Positions 17,439 through 26,430 are shown, counted from the first letter of the stretch. The stretch is 64,000 bases of DNA from Rhizobium sullae (GCF_900169785.1 NZ_FWER01000006.1:1-64000), one strand, 5' to 3'. Notes: generated by a model not told the origin, from the sequence alone. Numbers and translations are program-made.

Positions 17439-17485
17439 GGCTGCCCTCGTCTCTTGGCCGCCTGTGCTGTGTACTGGCGGTGCTT
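17439..17485 (+). repeat. Partial copy of the MFS gene 3' end
   Basis: This 47-bp stretch matches 16204-16250, inside the MFS gene, at 41 of 47 positions with no gaps. Read in the MFS frame it gives LPSSLGRLCCVLAVL, compared with LPSSLGLLCCVLAAL. The rest of a second MFS gene is absent. The two copies are in the same orientation and flank the SHOCT gene. Confidence 0.8.
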
Positions 17486-17525
17486 CCATGCGGCGCCAAT
17501 CAGTATTCATGCGCACGTGTGATCG

Positions 17526-17864
17526 TTAGGTCAGCCGTAGATCCACACCTGGATGCAACTTCTTGAGGTTGGGCAACGATTTCATCTGCCACGGAACCTG
17601 GGACGAACCGCGTATGATCAAATGAATGTCCGGCTGTTTGCGCGCTTCGATCGTCAATTTGGCGAGCAGGTTTATGCCGGAGGAGTTCAAGAATTGAAGG
17701 CCGGTTACGTCGAAAATGGTCTTACCGTCCCCATCTTTGAGCGCATTCATGGCCAAAGCATGAATGGGCGCGTACGCATCGGGACCTGCCAGTCGCATAG
17801 TTCCGTCAAAGTAAACAGTACCGCCCTCGGACCAGACGCGGAACGCTTCTTCTCTAATTTCCAT
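17526..17864 (-). CDS. STAS-domain protein (anti-sigma antagonist type)
   Basis: A 112-residue single STAS domain. The strand-helix region [19 protein letters not shown] carries the NSSG motif, whose serine is the usual site of phosphorylation by a partner kinase. By family knowledge the unphosphorylated form binds the kinase or a downstream target, and the PP2C phosphatase restores it. Both an HATPase kinase gene (18 bp upstream) and a PP2C gene belong to the same operon. It is the last gene of the six-gene partner-switching operon. Confidence 0.85.
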   Translation of the reverse strand: MEIREEAFRVWSEGGTVYFDGTMRLAGPDAYAPIHALAMNALKDGDGKTIFDVTGLQFLNSSGINLLAKLTIEARKQPDIHLIIRGSSQVPWQMKSLPNLKKLHPGVDLRLT

Positions 17865-17882
17865 AGCTCATTTCTCGCGGTT

Positions 17883-18437
17883 TCATGACGGTGAAATTGG
17901 CATTACGGCATATGTTTCGAGTTTTGCCCGGTTGCGGGGACTGTCCTCCTCGAAGAGCCAAGCCAGATCTGTCTGGTAGTCGCTCATCAAAGTCAGCAAT
18001 CCCAATCCGGAACCGCTACCGATCGTTGCGGCGCTTGCCTCGATCTGCTGGATGAGAAGATCGCTCGGATCGCCTTGCGTTATGTTCGACAGCACCTGCT
18101 GGAACTTGGCTGCCGTTTCGCTGTCGATAAAATTTGATACCCTCATTTTAAAGTTGTCGCCTTCCGCTACGGCCTCGATCGCGATTTCGCCAGAAGCGCG
18201 AAACTTGATGGCGTTCTCGATCAGCTCGTTCGTCAGATAGCCGATGTCATGTCGAACCTGATTGTAACGGCGCTTCGAAGGACGAAATCTGAGCGCAATC
18301 ATCTCGGCGATGAAATCCGATGTCATGCTGGAGTGCTTCCAGGCAAGATCAAGCGGGCCGTCGAGTAGCCGCAATTGAACGGCACGTGTTGTGTCAAAGG
18401 AAGCGAGATGCTCTTGTCCATAAAGAACCTTTGTCAT
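17883..18437 (-). CDS. HATPase-type kinase of a partner-switching module (SiaB-like)
   Basis: A 184-residue GHKL ATPase-type protein. The N-box is TNELIENAIKF (N70, E71, N75) and the glycine-rich lid is GSGSGLGLLTL (about 140-150). No sensor or histidine phosphoacceptor domain is present, which fits the SpoIIAB/SiaB class that phosphorylates STAS proteins on serine. Its gene sits between the PP2C phosphatase (4 bp) and the STAS protein (18 bp), the usual trio. It differs from the 171-residue relative in the same operon, which has lost the lid. Direct phosphorylation of either STAS domain is inference. Confidence 0.8.
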   Translation of the reverse strand: MTKVLYGQEHLASFDTTRAVQLRLLDGPLDLAWKHSSMTSDFIAEMIALRFRPSKRRYNQVRHDIGYLTNELIENAIKFRASGEIAIEAVAEGDNFKMRVSNFIDSETAAKFQQVLSNITQGDPSDLLIQQIEASAATIGSGSGLGLLTLMSDYQTDLAWLFEEDSPRNRAKLETYAVMPISPS

Positions 18438-18441
18438 GCGA

Positions 18442-20802
18442 TCACCTATGCCGTATCACAACGAGCGTGATATCATCATATATCTTTTGCGTTCCGATAT
18501 AAGCCATGAGGCTCTCGAGGATGCCATTCATCACCTGCTCTGCTGTCCGACCGTGCAGGCGGCGTGCATTTTCGCAAAGCCGCTCGATCCCGAAGAGCTC
18601 GCCATGGGGATTTTCTGCCTCCGTGACGCCATCGGTATGAAGGACAATCAAATCGCCTTTCTGAAAAGGTATTTCGCGGGTATCAATGAAGCACGATATG
18701 TCAGCTTCAAGTCCCACCGGCAGGCCGAGATCGCCGGTGTCGATCCGTTCGACTTCGCCCGTATGGCGAACGACAATTAAATCTTCATGCTGGCCCGAAA
18801 TGATCAAGCGCTCGCCATCATAGTCCAGAAATGACAGCGAGAGGTGTTTGTCGGTTCTTGTCCGCTCAATGTTCTTGTAGATCGAGCGGTTCAGATAAGT
18901 GAGGAATCTTGAAGGGTCCGTTTCGCCAGCTTCCTGTAGCGCGCGGGCGACGGACTGCACCATAAGCATCAGCACGCCGCTTTCGAGGCCGTGGCCCGTG
19001 ACGTCCCCGATGCCGATCTTCAGGTGATCTCCGTTTTGCAGGATGTCGTAGTAGTCCCCACCAACTTCGTCGGCGGGCCGCATATAGGCGGCAATCTCCA
19101 GTTGCTCGATTGCAGCAAGCTCTTTCTCGCGTGGCAGCACCATAAGCTGAATCTGCCGAGCCACATCCAATTCGGCACCAAGGCGCACGTTTTCGCTCTT
19201 CAATTGGCCGTTCAGGATTGAGATTTCTTCCTTGGCAGCTTCAATTTCCTTCGTGCGTTCGGCCACCAGGTTCTCAAGATTTTCGGTATGGAAGCTGATC
19301 TCCTCGGCCATGCGGTTGAACGCGAGACCAGCCTCGCCGACTTCGTCCTTGGTGGCTATATCGACCCTTACGGAATAATCCTTTGCCTGGATGCGCTTGG
19401 CGGCACCCGCCAGCGCGCTGATCCCGCTGGTAATTCGCTTAGATGCCGCAATGACCGCAGCAGTAACGACGAGCATCGAAACAAAAACCGCGAGGATCTG
19501 ATAAATCAGGATGCGGTTGGTTGCCCGGGATATTTGATCTCTGGCGGCAATGAGGGAAGCGTAGATCTCGCGCTCGGGGACAACGATGCCGAGCGACATG
19601 ACCTCGCGTTGAACCGGACCGCTTATCCAAAGATTGGTCGCGTTTAGCTGTTTTGTAACGACAAGATAAGGAACGTCTTCGCCGTTCTCGTTTAGCGAAA
19701 TGTGCTTTATGATGCCATCTGCATCAAGCGGGAGTGAGGCGACCGCCTTTTGCGAACTGTTGCGTAAAGAGCGGTCAAGACCCGTCACGCCTTTGTTCGT
19801 CGCGTCGCTCGCCGAGCGTAGACCGATGATCTTTTCCCCGGCAGGGTTGATTGCAACGACATTGCCGTCCGACATGGTCAGAAAACCGAAGCCGCTTTCG
19901 GCGACCTTCACGCGCTCGACAATTTCGGCGAGCTGATTAAGGGTGATATCTGCTCCGGCAGTTCCCGCCACGCTGCGCCGATCGGCAGTCCAAAGCGGAT
20001 GGAAGAAGCTGACGATCAGTTTGCCCGTGATTGCGTCCGTATAAGGAGCGGTCTGCGTGATACTGTCAGGGACCGGCCGGGAAGCGATGTCCATTGCCCA
20101 TTTTTGCCAAGACTCGTAGAGGCCCGGGAAGAAGAAATCCCAGAAGTCTGCACTATTGTGGCCGGGATAGAGCCGATCGAATGTTTGCGCTTGATCTGTA
20201 TACGGTGCCGTCCTGAAGATCGGACGCTCCTTCGGCCCAATATAGTACATCTGCAGCTTCGACGCGCCATTCTGCAAAAGGTCCGGGGCCACAAGATCAA
20301 GGACGGCACTCGTCTCGATATCGGTCTGCACCTGCGGCAGCGGATGGTGTTCCTTGTCGAGGAGATAGCCCCACACGCTGACAACGGACGGCGACCCTGG
20401 ACGGTTCTGGGCCCACTGGCCTTTGCTGTCGAACGTTACGGTCACCGCAGCTGGAGCCGCCCTTGCCATGGCGGCTCCAATCTCGCTGTTTCTCGTCGGC
20501 TGATCGATCTGGCCTTGAAGCACGCCGGCCAGCGCCTTGACGTCGGAATGGACCTGGTGGAGAAGCAAGCCAACCTGTGCCGCCGTCGAGTCCGTGTAAG
20601 AGCGGATATAGTCCTGGCTCGCCTTTTCAAGGCCTTGCCCTACTTCTGCTGTCGCGTCGCGAGAAAGACGCTGCACGTTCCAGAGCGCGAGGCCGCCGCT
20701 GACAAGCAGGTCGAAAAGGACTGCCCCGCCCACAACAATCATGAATTTCGCCCGAAATGAGCGCAAGCCGAGGTTTGGCTTCCTGATTCGGCCGACTATC
20801 AT
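18442..20802 (-). CDS. dCache-HAMP-PP2C (SpoIIE-type) serine phosphatase
   Basis: A membrane receptor phosphatase of 786 residues. Order: membrane helix (about 17-40), large periplasmic dCache-like sensor (45-395; includes AGTAGADITLNQLAEIVERV), second helix (YQILAVFVSMLVVTAAVIAA), HAMP (about 430-480), coiled coil rich in Glu/Lys, and a PP2C/SpoIIE domain (about 545-786). The metal-binding acidic motifs are intact: PADEVGGDYYD, GDVTGHGLESG, HTDGVTEA and YDDITLVV. It should sense a small periplasmic ligand and dephosphorylate STAS partners, like SiaA of Pseudomonas. The ATG at 20802 overlaps the upstream stop as ATGA. Confidence 0.88.
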   Translation of the reverse strand: MIVGRIRKPNLGLRSFRAKFMIVVGGAVLFDLLVSGGLALWNVQRLSRDATAEVGQGLEKASQDYIRSYTDSTAAQVGLLLHQVHSDVKALAGVLQGQIDQPTRNSEIGAAMARAAPAAVTVTFDSKGQWAQNRPGSPSVVSVWGYLLDKEHHPLPQVQTDIETSAVLDLVAPDLLQNGASKLQMYYIGPKERPIFRTAPYTDQAQTFDRLYPGHNSADFWDFFFPGLYESWQKWAMDIASRPVPDSITQTAPYTDAITGKLIVSFFHPLWTADRRSVAGTAGADITLNQLAEIVERVKVAESGFGFLTMSDGNVVAINPAGEKIIGLRSASDATNKGVTGLDRSLRNSSQKAVASLPLDADGIIKHISLNENGEDVPYLVVTKQLNATNLWISGPVQREVMSLGIVVPEREIYASLIAARDQISRATNRILIYQILAVFVSMLVVTAAVIAASKRITSGISALAGAAKRIQAKDYSVRVDIATKDEVGEAGLAFNRMAEEISFHTENLENLVAERTKEIEAAKEEISILNGQLKSENVRLGAELDVARQIQLMVLPREKELAAIEQLEIAAYMRPADEVGGDYYDILQNGDHLKIGIGDVTGHGLESGVLMLMVQSVARALQEAGETDPSRFLTYLNRSIYKNIERTRTDKHLSLSFLDYDGERLIISGQHEDLIVVRHTGEVERIDTGDLGLPVGLEADISCFIDTREIPFQKGDLIVLHTDGVTEAENPHGELFGIERLCENARRLHGRTAEQVMNGILESLMAYIGTQKIYDDITLVVIRHR

Positions 20803-21977
20803 AACGGCTTCTGCCCGGACGCTGCCCAGATGGGCCAACCGGCGTAGCCCCTTGGATGAAGCGCCGCAAAGATATGGTCAGCAAACCCTTGTTTGAAGCG
20901 TTCGATGAACTCCGGTGAATCGCCCCTGCGGACAGACATTTCGCCTGCGTAGACGTCCTGCCATGCTGCAATGATGTCTGCGAAATCCTGGGGATTTCCG
21001 TCCAGATTGGTGACCATGAAGCTTTCCATTCTCACGGCCTCGAAGCCTGCGTCCAACAAAAGGCGCAGGCCCTTTGGTCCCATTTCGACATCCATTTCGA
21101 AGTGACTGAAGAGCTTGGCGACCTCCGTATAGGTCCATTGGATGCTGTCAGCTCGCGGCTCCCCGAGGCAATGAGAGTTTTTCTCGTTGGTGATGTAAAC
21201 CCGGCCACCTGGCCTGCAAATCCGATAGAGTTCCCTGAGCAGCAGTTCAGGTCGATCGAAGATCTGCAGCGAGTGCCGGCAGGTCACAAAATCGAACTGG
21301 TCGCTTTCGAACAGCATCTGCGATGCATCGCCATAGGTATATTCAATGTCGCGGACACCGAACTTTTCCGCAACATCGCGGGCATAGTCGAGGCTTACAA
21401 CCGAATGGTCTAGCGCCACGATCCTCGCTGGATCAAATTCCTTCCTGACAAGCATCGCGAAATCGCCGATGCCGCAACAAATGTCGGCAATCACCATGCC
21501 GCTGTGAAGCCCATGGCGTGGCAAGATTTCTCGCTCGTGTCGCCAGGTCATCTTGGTCTGCGTCCTAAGGATGGGAATGAAGCTTTGGTCTTCAACGAAC
21601 GTCTGGCCGGGATAGAAAGCAGAATCGTAGATCTCGACGGCGATGTTCGGTGAAAGATCGCTCAAATGCCGGAACATCCGTGCCGCCCAGGCGACTACGC
21701 TTGATATGACAACCACAAACTTGAGCTCAGGCCTTGAACGCGAAGCATCGACCAGAACCCGCGTCAGGGCTCGAAATGCCGTGCTGTTCATGTGTGTAAC
21801 GCGCTTCAGATTGACGTATAAAACACCGTTTACGATCTCAATCCCATTTCGCAGCAGCAAGAGCTCGTCGGCAATTTCAGCCGTGGAATGGGGGCGAAGC
21901 ACGCCAGCGAAGGAAAACTCCTGATCGTTGACATCGAATTGGGCTGTGAAGACAGGAGAAGGACTTTGCGCGGTCAA
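20799..21977 (-). CDS. STAS-like domain fused to a SAM methyltransferase
   Basis: A 392-residue fusion. Residues about 10-125 look like a STAS domain: a first strand FSFAGVLRP, a helix with AEIADELLLLR, then VLYVNLKRVTHMNSTAFRAL, where N64-S65-T66 sits at the phosphoserine position. Residues about 150-330 are a class I methyltransferase of the UbiE type: motif I VIADICCGIGDFA, acidic motif II ALDHS, GDASQMLF, and FDFVTCRHSLQIFDRPE. Motif I has Cys-Cys where Gly is common. Substrate unknown. The TTG start overlaps the upstream stop as TTGA, so translation is coupled. If S65 is phosphorylated, methylation could be gated by the phosphatase and kinase next door; this is inference. Confidence 0.8.
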   Translation of the reverse strand: MTAQSPSPVFTAQFDVNDQEFSFAGVLRPHSTAEIADELLLLRNGIEIVNGVLYVNLKRVTHMNSTAFRALTRVLVDASRSRPELKFVVVISSVVAWAARMFRHLSDLSPNIAVEIYDSAFYPGQTFVEDQSFIPILRTQTKMTWRHEREILPRHGLHSGMVIADICCGIGDFAMLVRKEFDPARIVALDHSVVSLDYARDVAEKFGVRDIEYTYGDASQMLFESDQFDFVTCRHSLQIFDRPELLLRELYRICRPGGRVYITNEKNSHCLGEPRADSIQWTYTEVAKLFSHFEMDVEMGPKGLRLLLDAGFEAVRMESFMVTNLDGNPQDFADIIAAWQDVYAGEMSVRRGDSPEFIERFKQGFADHIFAALHPRGYAGWPIWAASGQKPL

Positions 21978-22489
21978 TTCTGTAGCCTTTCGAGCGGCAG
22001 GTCGACGACAAATGTGAGTGTGCCGGTGTCCACATCGCGGATTTGAATTTCAGCATCATAGTTCACAACCAGTCCCAGCAGGATTGCCTGAGCGTCAGAT
22101 GCGGCATCGCTCGTGATAACGTTGAGATAGCTCGCAAGCGCTCGGCCGGCTTTTAGCCTCAGGAGGCTTTTTTTGTAGAATTGCCGCTGTTCTGGAGGGC
22201 AAGGAAAGGTCAGTTCAACGCGCTCGATCTGCTGCCGGCGGTAAAAACTGCATACGAATTCACCATCATCCGCCTCCGAGCGAAACGACATCTCCAGGAG
22301 CTCGTTAAGAGCTGAGGAAAGCAGATTAGAGTGGCGCACAGGGTCGCGGCGATCATGGCTGACCATTCGAGCAACGTAGTTAGACAGCTGATCGCAATGC
22401 AACCATTCGGCGGTAAAGGTCGCCATGTCCATCTTCAGACTGAGCAGCTGGTCAAATGGAACGCTCGTTACAGCTTCTTGACTTTTCAA
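21974..22489 (-). CDS. Degenerate HATPase-like regulator
   Basis: A 171-residue protein with an N-box-like helix LLSSALNELLEMSF (N62, E63), but the second Asn is replaced by Met and no glycine-rich lid follows; the matching place reads AILLGLVVNYDAEI. It therefore looks like a relative of the SiaB-like kinase that has lost ATP-lid residues, similar to small regulators encoded beside STAS proteins in cyanobacteria (slr1658-like, recalled). It starts at TTG with a strong GGAGGTG ribosome binding site and overlaps the STAS-methyltransferase gene by 4 bp. A likely role is binding the STAS domain of that fusion; this is inference. Confidence 0.6.
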   Translation of the reverse strand: MKSQEAVTSVPFDQLLSLKMDMATFTAEWLHCDQLSNYVARMVSHDRRDPVRHSNLLSSALNELLEMSFRSEADDGEFVCSFYRRQQIERVELTFPCPPEQRQFYKKSLLRLKAGRALASYLNVITSDAASDAQAILLGLVVNYDAEIQIRDVDTGTLTFVVDLPLERLQN

Positions 22490-22522
22490 ACGGCACCTCC
22501 TCGGCGAATTGCCGCTTAATAC

Positions 22523-24217
22523 TCAGGATTTGGCCTGATCATTGGCGGTTTCCGATGTCAGCAGGCTCCTATGAATAAATTCATCAATCAGTTCTGCCCT
22601 GAGAGGGGGGCTTAGGAAATATCCCTGCAGCCGGTCACATCCCTCCGCCTGTAACCAGGAAGCCTGTTCGGCCGTCTCAACGCCTTCGGCAGTCACCCGC
22701 ATGCCAAGCCCATGCGCCATTGCTATGACAAAGCGGACTATGGTCTGACTTTTCTGATCATCGGGGAGATCGTTGATAAAGTACTTGTCGACCTTGATGT
22801 TATCGAATGGAAAATTCTTGAGATAACTCAAAGAGGAGTACTCGGTTCCAAAATCATCAAGGGAAATCTGGATGCCAAGCACGTTGAGGGTGTTCAGCGC
22901 GTCAAGATTGTTGATCGTGCGTTCCAGTAGCACGGTTTCGGTGATTTCGAGCTCCAAGCGTTCTGCGGGCAATCCGACCGTATCGAGCGTATGGGACACC
23001 CGGTCGGTCAAGCCTGGCGTTAGAAATTCGGCCGGCGACAGATTGACCGCAACGGTATAGTGGGCGGGCCAAGTCAGAGCCTGCCGACAGGCTTCTTCAA
23101 GCACCCATTGGCCGATTTCGCTCATAAGACCATCTGCTTCGGCCATAGGGATAAAGGCGACCGGCGATATTACTCCGAGGATTGGATGGCGCCAGCGCAG
23201 AAGTGCTTCGAAGCCGGTTATCGCCAGCGACCGGTCGACTAGCGGCTGATATTCGATAAAGAACTCGCCGTGTTGCAGCGCTACTCGCAGGCTTCGTCTC
23301 AATAACTCCCGCTGTTCCAGCACTTGCAGCATGCTTGGATCAAAGGTCCGCGCGCGCCGGCGTCCGTCCTTCTTGGCGGCATAAAGGGCAACGTCGGCAG
23401 CCTTCATCAACTGCTCGCTCTCATTGCCGTCACGAGGCGCAATCGCTACGCCGATACTGGCACCGACAAACACGGTAATGCCGTCTACTGTGAACGGCTT
23501 CTTAAATTCGCTGACCAGCGAATCCGCTAATCTTTCGGCTTCAGCCGGTTGCTCTCGAGCGATCTGTATGACGGCGAATTCGTCACCTGCGAGACGGAAG
23601 GCGGTCTCGTCTTCGCCTACCGTTTTTCGAATTCTCTCTGCGGCAAGCTTGAGGACGATATCCCCGGCTCCGTGGCCCAGCGTATCATTGACGGGCTTGA
23701 AATCATCCAGATCGATCTGCATCAGTGCAAGGCCGGTTTTTCCGCGAACTGGAAGAGCTTTGCCCAATTTGTCGCTGAATTGCCGGCGATTGGGCAGTCC
23801 GGTCAAAACGTCATGGGTTGCTTGGTGAAGGAGCAATGCCCGTTCCTGCTCCTCCGCCTTTGCTGCCTCATCAACATCAGCGCCGGCGAGTTCGACGACC
23901 GCAAGGCCGGCCTTAGCGTGGAACAAGAGCAGATTGCGCCGCTCGGACTCAGGGGCGCCGAGATGAATGGTTCGCGGCTTGCCGGTGTCAACGACGAGCT
24001 GAACGAGGGCAGCCAACTCGGGATTTGCCAAGGCGGGATAAACGTCCCGCAATGTAACGGCTGCCTCGTCAGCAAAGTCCAGGCGTTCCTTGAGCGTTTC
24101 AGACCAATCGATAAGTCGGAGATCGGGATCCCAAAGCGAAAATAGCTCCTCGGCGCGGCTGCCGAATCCGAACGCTTGCGTGACCAGCTGAGGCCAATTC
24201 GCACGATTTTTCGGCAT
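22523..24217 (-). CDS. GGDEF-EAL c-di-GMP enzyme
   Basis: A 564-residue protein, first in the operon. The N-terminal 130 residues form a PAS-like sensor (LWDPDLRLIDWSETLKERL), followed by GGDEF (about 140-300; catalytic RLAGDEFAV, an AGDEF variant that is usually active) and EAL (about 315-555). EAL motifs are complete: FEALLRW, VNLSPAEF, EITETVLL, DDFGTEYSSL, KVDKYFI and EGVET, so phosphodiesterase activity is expected. No RxxD inhibitory site precedes AGDEF. In Pseudomonas the SiaABC partner switch controls the diguanylate cyclase SiaD encoded beside it; the arrangement here is similar in logic. No membrane helix is seen. Confidence 0.9.
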   Translation of the reverse strand: MPKNRANWPQLVTQAFGFGSRAEELFSLWDPDLRLIDWSETLKERLDFADEAAVTLRDVYPALANPELAALVQLVVDTGKPRTIHLGAPESERRNLLLFHAKAGLAVVELAGADVDEAAKAEEQERALLLHQATHDVLTGLPNRRQFSDKLGKALPVRGKTGLALMQIDLDDFKPVNDTLGHGAGDIVLKLAAERIRKTVGEDETAFRLAGDEFAVIQIAREQPAEAERLADSLVSEFKKPFTVDGITVFVGASIGVAIAPRDGNESEQLMKAADVALYAAKKDGRRRARTFDPSMLQVLEQRELLRRSLRVALQHGEFFIEYQPLVDRSLAITGFEALLRWRHPILGVISPVAFIPMAEADGLMSEIGQWVLEEACRQALTWPAHYTVAVNLSPAEFLTPGLTDRVSHTLDTVGLPAERLELEITETVLLERTINNLDALNTLNVLGIQISLDDFGTEYSSLSYLKNFPFDNIKVDKYFINDLPDDQKSQTIVRFVIAMAHGLGMRVTAEGVETAEQASWLQAEGCDRLQGYFLSPPLRAELIDEFIHRSLLTSETANDQAKS

Positions 24218-24691
24218 GGAGTCACCCCCTCAACCCGTCGCGTGATCTCGGCGCATCCTGCCAAGCCCCAATGCCCGTTCGAAATCAGAGCTTAGAGCAA
24301 GCCTCGTTGCAGTCAACGCAGAACTCTACCAAAACGCGCTATTTTTCATGCGTGTAGCGGCCGGATTCTCGACCATACATTAAAGACGCCTTATTTAAGG
24401 AATCGCAAACAATCCGCGGGCCGGAGCGGCGGGCGGAGGGCGACGCTACGCATCCAGAGCTCAGGGTCGCAGGGAGTCACGTCGCCGGGCGCCGCGCCGT
24501 GGCCGCGTCGTCCCGTAAGGGGCGTAGAGTGCTCTGATCGACTATCTTTACATCGCCGTCACCTATGCGAGTCGCAAGAAACCATATCCGCCGTTTATTC
24601 ATCGTTAACGGCCGGTCGGTCGTTGATTCGAACATCCATCGCACGAAGTGCCGATGGATATCTGGAAAGACGATTTGCGGTGGCACCCAAA
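24218..24691. other. Promoter region between the partner-switching operon and the cellulose-operon remnant
   Basis: A 474-bp gap between two diverging units. The part near 24300-24400 is AT-richer and probably holds the promoter of the GGDEF-EAL operon. I see no gene, hairpin with a T-run, or RNA gene in it. Confidence 0.4.
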
Positions 24692-24955
24692 ATGCGCTTG
24701 CTGGGGTTGACATCGGTGGTCGCGGCGGACTTGCTGGGCGGCTGCACGTCGACGAGCGGCAGCGTCAGACAGCCCTCCGCACCCGAAGCCATAGCTAGCG
24801 AGAAGGCGCTCGTTCTTCCGCCCCCTGGTGGCCGCCCATCGTGAGCGTCCTCGAAACCAGGCGCGGCAACGGCGTGGAGGAGCAGACGCTTTTGCTCTTT
24901 ACGTCTTCCTCCGCAACAGCGTGGCGCAGACGCCTACAGCTACATTTTGAAAAAC
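24692..24955 (+). pseudogene. bcsN: Remnant of cellulose biosynthesis protein gene bcsN
   Basis: Starts as a lipoprotein (MRLLGLTSV, lipobox LLGGC) and continues EAIASEKALVLPPPGG. A frame change at about 24830 is needed to continue as PIVSVLETRRGNGVEEQTLL and FTSSS. The PPPGGP-IVxVxExRxGNGVEQ pattern is what I recall of BcsN, encoded first in rhizobial and agrobacterial cellulose operons. After about 24920 the similarity ends abruptly, and from about 24958 a different gene (the TPR remnant) starts in another frame. Intact BcsN is about 300 residues; less than 90 remain. Confidence 0.6.
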
Positions 24956-24957
24956 TG

Positions 24958-26430
24958 AACGATTCCGCAAGAGCGCCTTGCGACCGTTCAGAAGGCTTCG
25001 GCGTTTCTGCCCTATCATGCCATGCAGCCACTGCTCGCCCTCGAGCAGCCCGGCGTGAGCGGCGCTCGCGAGTTTAACAGCATCAGCGACGATCTCGCCC
25101 GGCGCTTCGTCGCTGGAGGCAATGCCGATCCGAAGCTTGAAGTCGACGGAGACTATGTGTCGCGTGTTGCGCGTCTCGCCGAAACAGGGTGTCTCGCCTC
25201 CGATGCGCTCCGACTCGGCTGGTACCAGCTTCGACGTGAAAATGCGCCGGAAGCGGAAAAGTGGTTTCGAGCAGCCCGCGCCGAGGAGGATTCCGCATCC
25301 GCTTCGCAAGGGCTGGCACTTGCGCTCATCGCCCGCAGGGCGCCTCAAGAGGCCGAAGATGTCATGTTCAGGTGGCGTAGCGATTCCAAGGATGCCACCG
25401 ATACCTATCTTGCCGCGGCGGCCAATCTCCTGGTTCTGCAGCCGCCCGCCAATATCAGTGAAGACGTGCTTGGGCGCATGGCGAAGGAGGTGGTCATCGC
25501 GCAGAAATACGTGCCGGCCGCACAGCAGTTCGGCTGGTATGCGCTCTCGCTCAATCAACCGCAAACCGCCGCGCGCGCTGGTTTGAAACTGGGCTTCGCT
25601 GGAAACCGGACGACGAACCTTCCGCCTATGGTCTCGCCATTACCCGCGAACAGTTCAACGATCGCAGGGGTGTCGTAGAGGTCCAGCGGCTTTGGGCGGG
25701 CCGCTCTCAGCGTATCGCCACACTTGAGGATACATCGCTATCGGCGCCTTCCGCCGAGGCACCGCTTCCGGCATCCGGTCAGCTTAGTGTTGCGCCTACG
25801 GCTGAGCCGGCTCAACGGTCCGCCACCGAAGGCGGCGCGGCGTCGCCTTCACGTCCGGCTATGCGGCCCGAAGGATCGGCTATCGGGACGGCGACTGTCC
25901 AGCGCAGCGCCCGCCCGCCCGCCACTCGGCTGCTCGAGTACGACGGATGCTACGATCCTCCGTCCCGATGACGCTCTCAGCCGCGGCTGGTGCCTGATGG
26001 ACCTCACTCGTCCGATGGAAGCAGTTGCTGCTTTCGAAAGAGCGTTGCAAGGACCCCAGCGCCGGACACGCGAAGATGCCGCTTATGGGCAGAGTCTCGC
26101 CTATCTTCGTGTTGGCCTATCCAACAATGCTGCGGTTGCGGCAACCCGCGCGCGCCTCAAAGCCATGAGCGCGCCGCGGAACTCCAGGTCTCGATCCTCG
26201 CCGATCGCGCACTCGCCGCCTATGGCGCCAAGCGTTATCGCGAGACGCTGATCTATCTCGATCAGCGAGCACAGATCAAACGGGAAACGGTCGACCTCAT
26301 GGTATTGCGGGCTACTGCTGTCTGAATCTCAAAATGTATGGCGATGCCTGACGGATATTCACCGCGGCGGCTGCCACCGGCAGCAAGGGCGCCAACAGGG
26401 GGCTCGCCGACTTCAGGCAAGCAACGCGCC
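24958..26430 (+). pseudogene. Remnant of the TPR gene of a cellulose operon
   Basis: Coding similarity jumps between frames but stays in TPR order. First QERLATVQKASAFLPYHAMQ and on to QTAAR; then, after a GC-repeat shift near 25580, WFETGLRWKPDDEPSAYGLA; after about 25930, TTDATILRPDDALSRGWCLM and EAVAAFERALQG; after about 26150, AAELQVSILADRALAAYGAK; after about 26320, LNLKMYGDA, a stop, then RIFTAAAATG. At least four frameshifts and one in-frame stop mean it is dead. I recall such a TPR protein at the downstream end of rhizobial bcs/cel operons. Here it directly follows the bcsN piece, so bcsA, bcsB and the cellulase gene are gone. Confidence 0.6.

Noticed and set aside
19999..20760. 253-codon plus-strand frame within the PP2C gene
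   Set aside because: Antisense to the sensor domain of a protein with complete phosphatase motifs; no resemblance to any family.
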